NCBI RefSeq assembly: GCF_000372745.1
Contig: NZ_KB889686.1
Coordinates: forward strand, 62,195 to 126,194
DNA from: Embleya scabrispora DSM 41855
GTDB taxonomy: Bacteria > Actinomycetota > Actinomycetes > Streptomycetales > Streptomycetaceae
DNA length: 64,000 nt
Reading direction: 5' to 3'
Made by a program: the position numbers and the translations under genes
Notes under the pieces: generated by a model
Database searches by the model: none
Told to the model about the DNA's origin: nothing
Seen by the model: only the letters and a program-made list of their open reading frames with translations
Part shown: positions 61,059 to 64,000 of the stretch, in pieces
Layout of the letters: the number at the start of each line of letters is the position of its first letter
Position numbering within the stretch: the stretch's first letter is position 1

Positions 61059-61562
61059 CTATGCCGCCAGTGGTGCGAACATCGGCGAACCGGTGCGGTC
61101 CGGGTCGTCCGCCATCGCCAGCAGCGGCGAGGTGATCACGAAGTCGGCAGTCGCCCGGTTGCAGGCCACCGGAATGTCCGCCAGGACCGCGAGTCGCAAC
61201 AACGCGCGCACGTCGGGCTCGTGCGGTTGCGGGCTCAGCGGATCCCAGAAGAACACCAGCAGGTCCACGTCCCCCTCGGCGATCCGCGACCCGATCTGTT
61301 GGTCGCCGCCGAGCGGACCGCTGCGGAAGCGGACGATCTCCAGGTCGAGTTCGTCGGCGAGGATGCCACCGGTGGTGCCGGTCGCGTACAGGCGGTGCCG
61401 GGCCAGGGTCTCGCGGTGGGTCCTGGCCCAGGAGAGCATCTCCGGCTTGCACCGGTCGTGCGCCACGAGCGCGATGCCTCGCTCGCGTTCGTGCCGGGGG
61501 TTCGGATCGAGCAGGTCGTTCGTTTGGGTCACAGGCGTCTCCGGTGTGCTGAGCTTCGACAT
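61059..61562 (-). CDS. mgsA: methylglyoxal synthase
   Basis: A 167-residue protein that converts dihydroxyacetone phosphate to methylglyoxal and phosphate. The family core is intact: IALVAHDRCKPEMLSWA, LYATGTTGGIL, the phosphate-binding RFRSGPLGGDQQIGSRIAEGDVDLLVFFWDPL with its catalytic Asp, and PVACNRATADFVITSP. A 30-residue N-terminal extension and a short tail are present. The ATG at 61562 follows GGGGG; a longer frame from 61619 is not supported by a site. The gene is convergent with the LuxR-type gene and appears monocistronic. Confidence 0.93.
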   Translation of the reverse strand: MSKLSTPETPVTQTNDLLDPNPRHERERGIALVAHDRCKPEMLSWARTHRETLARHRLYATGTTGGILADELDLEIVRFRSGPLGGDQQIGSRIAEGDVDLLVFFWDPLSPQPHEPDVRALLRLAVLADIPVACNRATADFVITSPLLAMADDPDRTGSPMFAPLAA

Positions 61563-61667
61563 GCCCCCAGTCTGGCCGCCGCGTGTTGCGCCGGTGTGGC
61601 CGAGACATGACAGCCACAAGAAGACGAATGGATCATGTCGCCGGCTCGGCGCACCCGGTCGGCTCGG

Positions 61668-62198
61668 CTACCCCTTGGCGGCCGGTGCCTCGGCGCGAAG
61701 CGCGGCGGCCACCGGCAGGGTCGGCCCCTCGGGAAGGACGCGCAGCGTGCGCACCGGCGAGCAGAAGACCGGGAGGAAGCCCAGCGAGCCGAGTCGGGTC
61801 GAGATCGGTCGGGCGCAGCGCGCGCCGACCAGGACACCGAGTCCACCGAGCGCCAGGTAGAGGCCCAACGCGCCTGCGGGCAGGTGCAGTTCCCGGACGA
61901 ACACGACCGGCAGCAGCACGTTGACCAGTTGCGATCCGAAGTTGGTCAGCGCCGCCGTGCAGGCGAGGGCGCGCAGCTCGCGACGCCGGCCCACGTGGCG
62001 CAGTCCCTCGGCCATCTCGGCCCGAAGCCGGGCTTCGGTGCCGCCGGTCGCGGCCGGCGCCCCGTCCGCGCGGATCCGGGCGAGCCCGAGGCCGGACGCG
62101 AGGTAGCCGGCCACGGTGCACACCAACGCGACCGGGGCCGCGACCAGTTGGACCAGGAAACCGCCCGCGCTGCGGCCCGCGATGTTCGCGCTCGCCAT
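61668..62198 (-). pseudogene. MFS transporter remnant
   Basis: Only fragments of an efflux-type major facilitator remain. The open frame starts with NIAGRSAGGFLVQLVAAPVA, which in intact relatives lies after helix 5, so the N-terminal half is missing. It continues to GLYLALGGLGVLVGARCARPISTRLG and then jumps to LGFLPVFCSPVRTLRVLPEG, a segment that in relatives marks the C-terminus. Roughly 100 residues are missing in between, in frame. The left end is only about 20 bases from the homologous start of the divergent ArsR-type remnant, so one deletion probably removed both promoters. It is not likely to make a working transporter. Confidence 0.75.
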
Positions 62199-62212
62199 CT
62201 TATCGGCGCAGG

Positions 62213-62810
62213 TGTGATGTCGAGATCGAATTCACCCCGGAGGACGTGGCCCGCACCCGCTTCGTGGTCTCCCCGCTGTGGGAGGTGATCGCGAGCGTGC
62301 GGGTCCTCAAGGGCGCGGACGAACAGGGCATGCACCGTGCCTGGACGGATCAGGTCCGCCCGCGCCTGGCCGCCGCGAAGGTGGACCTGACGCCGCTGAC
62401 CGAGCTGGTCCCGGTACCGACCCGGGCCCTCGCAGGCTTCCTGTGCCCGCCGCCGACCACCCCACGACCTCGCTGGACGTCGAGCCGGCCACGCTGCGCG
62501 CCACCCCACGCGAACTGCTGCGCACCACCTCGGAGGTCGCGCCGGAGCGGATCGCCGCCCTGCGCGCCGACCCCGAGCGCGAGTTGCGCCGGTTGGCCGA
62601 AACGATCGAGGCGTACTGGGAGTTGGCGCTCGCGCCGTACCGGCTGCGGATCCTGACGTTTCTGGAGGGGGACATCCTCTTCCGCGCCCGGCGGCTGGTC
62701 GAGAGCGGCGCCCGCGGCCTGTTCAACGACCTGGACCCACAGGTGGCGTGGGACGCGGGCACGCTCCAGGTGCGACACCGGTTCGCCCGCGCGGGTCCGC
62801 GATCGGTCCG
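62213..62810 (+). pseudogene. ArsR/DUF5937-type regulator remnant
   Basis: The segment VEIEFTPEDVARTRFVVSPLWEVIASVRVLKG (first frame) and TTSLDVEPATLRATPRELLRT to VAWDAGTLQVRHRFARAG (another frame) are consecutive parts of an ArsR-type regulator of the DUF5937 kind. The reading frame changes near 62462 by loss of one base or gain of two. The normal start codon before VEIEF is missing, and the C-terminal HTH cannot be found after about 62810. It was probably the regulator of the divergent MFS gene. Confidence 0.75.
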
Positions 62811-62899
62811 CGAGTGCGGTGGGCGGGACGCGTGGGAGCGCGTACGCTCTCGGTCTTGCCCGCGTCCTCATGATCGACTTTCCGAAAGCGAGCCCTACG

Positions 62900-63328
62900 G
62901 TGCCCACGCTCCCCTGGACCACCCCGAACCCGGCCATACCCGGGACTCGGGTGCTCGTGATGGCCTCCCGGTTCGAGGTTCACTCGGCCAAGGACGTACC
63001 GAAGTTCTTCCTCAAATCACTGGCCGCCTGGCGTCAGGTGAAGTCCGCGCCGGGGGCGGTGGGCGCCTCGCTGATCGCCCAACCGCTGAAGCGCGTCTTC
63101 TACACGCTGTCCGCGTGGGAGAGCCGCGAGGCACTGGACACCTTCGTGCGGACCGAACCGCACCGCGGCATCATGGGGGCGCTGCGCCCGACCATGCGCA
63201 CGTCGACCTTCACCTTCTGGGAAGTGGCGGCCGAGAGCCTGCCGATCACCTGGCCGGACGCCCGTGCACACCTGGCCGACCAGGAGCGCGGGAACTCGAC
63301 CGAGCGCGACGGCAATACGAACTCCTGA
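62900..63328 (+). CDS. DUF3291/monooxygenase-like small protein
   Basis: A 142-residue protein resembling DUF3291/antibiotic-biosynthesis-monooxygenase-like folds: TLPWTTPNP, VLVMASRFEVHS, FFLKSLAAWRQVKSAPGAVGASLIAQPL, FYTLSAWESREALDTFVRTEPHRGIM. The repeated strand and helix order suits a dimeric alpha/beta sandwich. Enzyme activity is not established. The GTG at 62900 is chosen because related proteins begin close to PTLPWTTPNP and GCGAG is 7 bases upstream; ATG 62870 and ATG 62960 are alternatives. It converges on the TetR gene. Confidence 0.75.
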   Translation: MPTLPWTTPNPAIPGTRVLVMASRFEVHSAKDVPKFFLKSLAAWRQVKSAPGAVGASLIAQPLKRVFYTLSAWESREALDTFVRTEPHRGIMGALRPTMRTSTFTFWEVAAESLPITWPDARAHLADQERGNSTERDGNTNS

Positions 63329-63367
63329 ACACCGAACCTCCCGCCCGCCACGACGAGTAGGCGCGGG

Positions 63368-63976
63368 CTACGTCGCCGTACCCTGCGGCCAGCAGCGCAT
63401 GGCGAGCGCGGCGACGCGTTCCAGGGTCGCGCGGTCGACGCCGTCGACTGCCTGGGTGGACATGCCCTGGACCACCGCCGCGTAGTAGGTGGCGAGACCG
63501 TCGGCATCGGTGTCCGCGGGCAGCCGGCCGGTGGTCGTGTCGGCGACGATCCGCGCGCGCATCACCGCCTTGGACGCCTCGCGAATCGCACGCAGTTCGG
63601 CCTTGACCTCCTCGGACGCCGACGTGCAGTTGACTGCCGCGGTGATCACCATGCAGCCCGGCGGGTGACCGGGCTCGGTGTACGCGGCGGCCAGCGCGTA
63701 CAGCAAACTCTCCATCGCCCGGCGCGCGTCCGGCGCCGCGGTGATCACGTCACCGGCGACCGCACCGTAGGTGACCCCGTAGCGCCGAATGGCCTCGCTG
63801 AAGAGCTTGCGCTTGTCGCCGAACGCCGCGTACAGGCTGGGCGGCTTGATGCCCATCGCGGCCGTCAGCGAGGCCACCGAGGTCGCCTCGTAGCCGTGTT
63901 GCCAGAACTCGAGCACCACGCGGTCCAGCGCGGCCTCGCGATCGAAGCCGCGCGGGCGGCCTGGGGTACCGGACAT
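63368..63976 (-). CDS. TetR/AcrR family transcriptional regulator
   Basis: A 202-residue regulator. The N-terminal HTH is clear (FDREAALDRVVLEFWQHGYEATSVASLTAAMGIKPPSLYAAFGDKRKLF, residues 11-59). The helical ligand domain contains PGCMVITAAVNC and a C-terminal helix pattern like the AcrR-C group. A palindrome TAGCGATCGTTA lies 13 bases before its start, which suggests autorepression and control of a gene beyond the right edge. The ligand is unknown. Confidence 0.92.
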   Translation of the reverse strand: MSGTPGRPRGFDREAALDRVVLEFWQHGYEATSVASLTAAMGIKPPSLYAAFGDKRKLFSEAIRRYGVTYGAVAGDVITAAPDARRAMESLLYALAAAYTEPGHPPGCMVITAAVNCTSASEEVKAELRAIREASKAVMRARIVADTTTGRLPADTDADGLATYYAAVVQGMSTQAVDGVDRATLERVAALAMRCWPQGTAT

Positions 63977-63988
63977 GCTGCCATTGTA

Positions 63989-64000
63989 TAGCGATCGTTA
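63989..64000. promoter_or_regulatory. TetR-type palindromic operator at the right edge
   Basis: TAGCGATCGTTA, a near-perfect 12-base palindrome in an AT-rich patch upstream of the TetR gene. It may extend beyond the window. Confidence 0.55.

Noticed and set aside
62278-63360. A single 360-codon gene covering the ArsR remnant and the DUF3291-like gene
   Set aside because: The frame is open by chance: its second half is the shadow of the 62900-63328 gene, which has the recognisable protein in another frame.
1-64000. CRISPR array, tRNA or rRNA genes
   Set aside because: No regularly spaced repeats of CRISPR type and no recognisable tRNA or rRNA sequence were seen on either strand.

Overview
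The window comes from a very GC-rich actinomycete chromosome of Streptomyces type. GC is extreme at third codon positions, GTG and TTG starts are common, and AT-rich patches occur only in promoters. Typical actinomycete families are present: S-adenosyl methyltransferase of the PF04672 type, XRE regulators, an LAxTG sortase substrate, SCO6880-like and DUF4913 proteins, and a Pro-rich Ser/Thr kinase. No tRNA, rRNA, CRISPR array, transposase, integrase or relaxase is visible.

Layout. 1-7.0 kb: the 5' end of a gene at the left edge, a flavodoxin-like protein, a 970-residue protein of unknown function, a lipoprotein and a carboxylate-amine ligase. 7.7-14.4 kb: a secreted VWA protein with a coupled membrane partner, a methyltransferase, a thymidylate-kinase-like protein without a P-loop, and a secreted two-domain membrane-anchored protein. 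14.9-26.8 kb: a single-direction, tightly coupled gene set that builds a type IV secretion-like apparatus (pilin-like, VirB8-like, VirB6-like, SCO6880-like, VirB4-like, VirD4-like, VirB1-like proteins and lipoproteins). 27.0-38.0 kb: the same direction continues with a lipoprotein, a beta-propeller/FN3 protein, MoxR, DUF58, a TgpA-like membrane protein with a degenerate transglutaminase site, an FN3 membrane protein and a TPR-like protein. 38.0-54.7 kb: regulators and small surface or metabolic genes (PucR-type regulator, LAxTG protein, GH71-type glucanase, LysR with a Val/Leu-type dehydrogenase, TPR protein, XRE with HEXXGH peptidase, AraC, XRE, Ser/Thr kinase). 54.8-58.7 kb: a second secreted two-domain protein and a second copy of the FN3-membrane/TPR gene pair. 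59.5-64 kb: polyprenyl synthase, orphan LuxR-type HTH, methylglyoxal synthase, a decayed MFS/ArsR pair, a DUF3291-like protein and a TetR regulator.

How the parts connect. Three multi-copy protein families link distant parts of the window. (1) The two-domain secreted proteins at 12994-14352 and 54771-56096 appear to combine, in one chain, the domains that the VWA protein (7754-9151) and its partner (9148-10164) carry separately. The two fused genes also share a nearly identical leaderless promoter with a GTTTGCAAnTGCAAC operator inside it. The same box lies at the start of the XRE gene at 52505-53083, next to the Ser/Thr kinase. (2) Proteins with a conserved N-terminal domain of about 75 residues, a Pro-rich linker and a helical C-terminus occur at 37077, 47978 and 56158. 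Two of them are paired with an FN3-type membrane protein. (3) A spaced operator GTTAyC-N19-GGTAAy sits in three regulator promoters (39.8, 47.7 and 51.2 kb), with a weaker copy at 11.9 kb. I read the window as a core-chromosome surface and secretion neighbourhood under shared local regulation. That reading is inference; the repeats, overlaps and motifs are direct observation.
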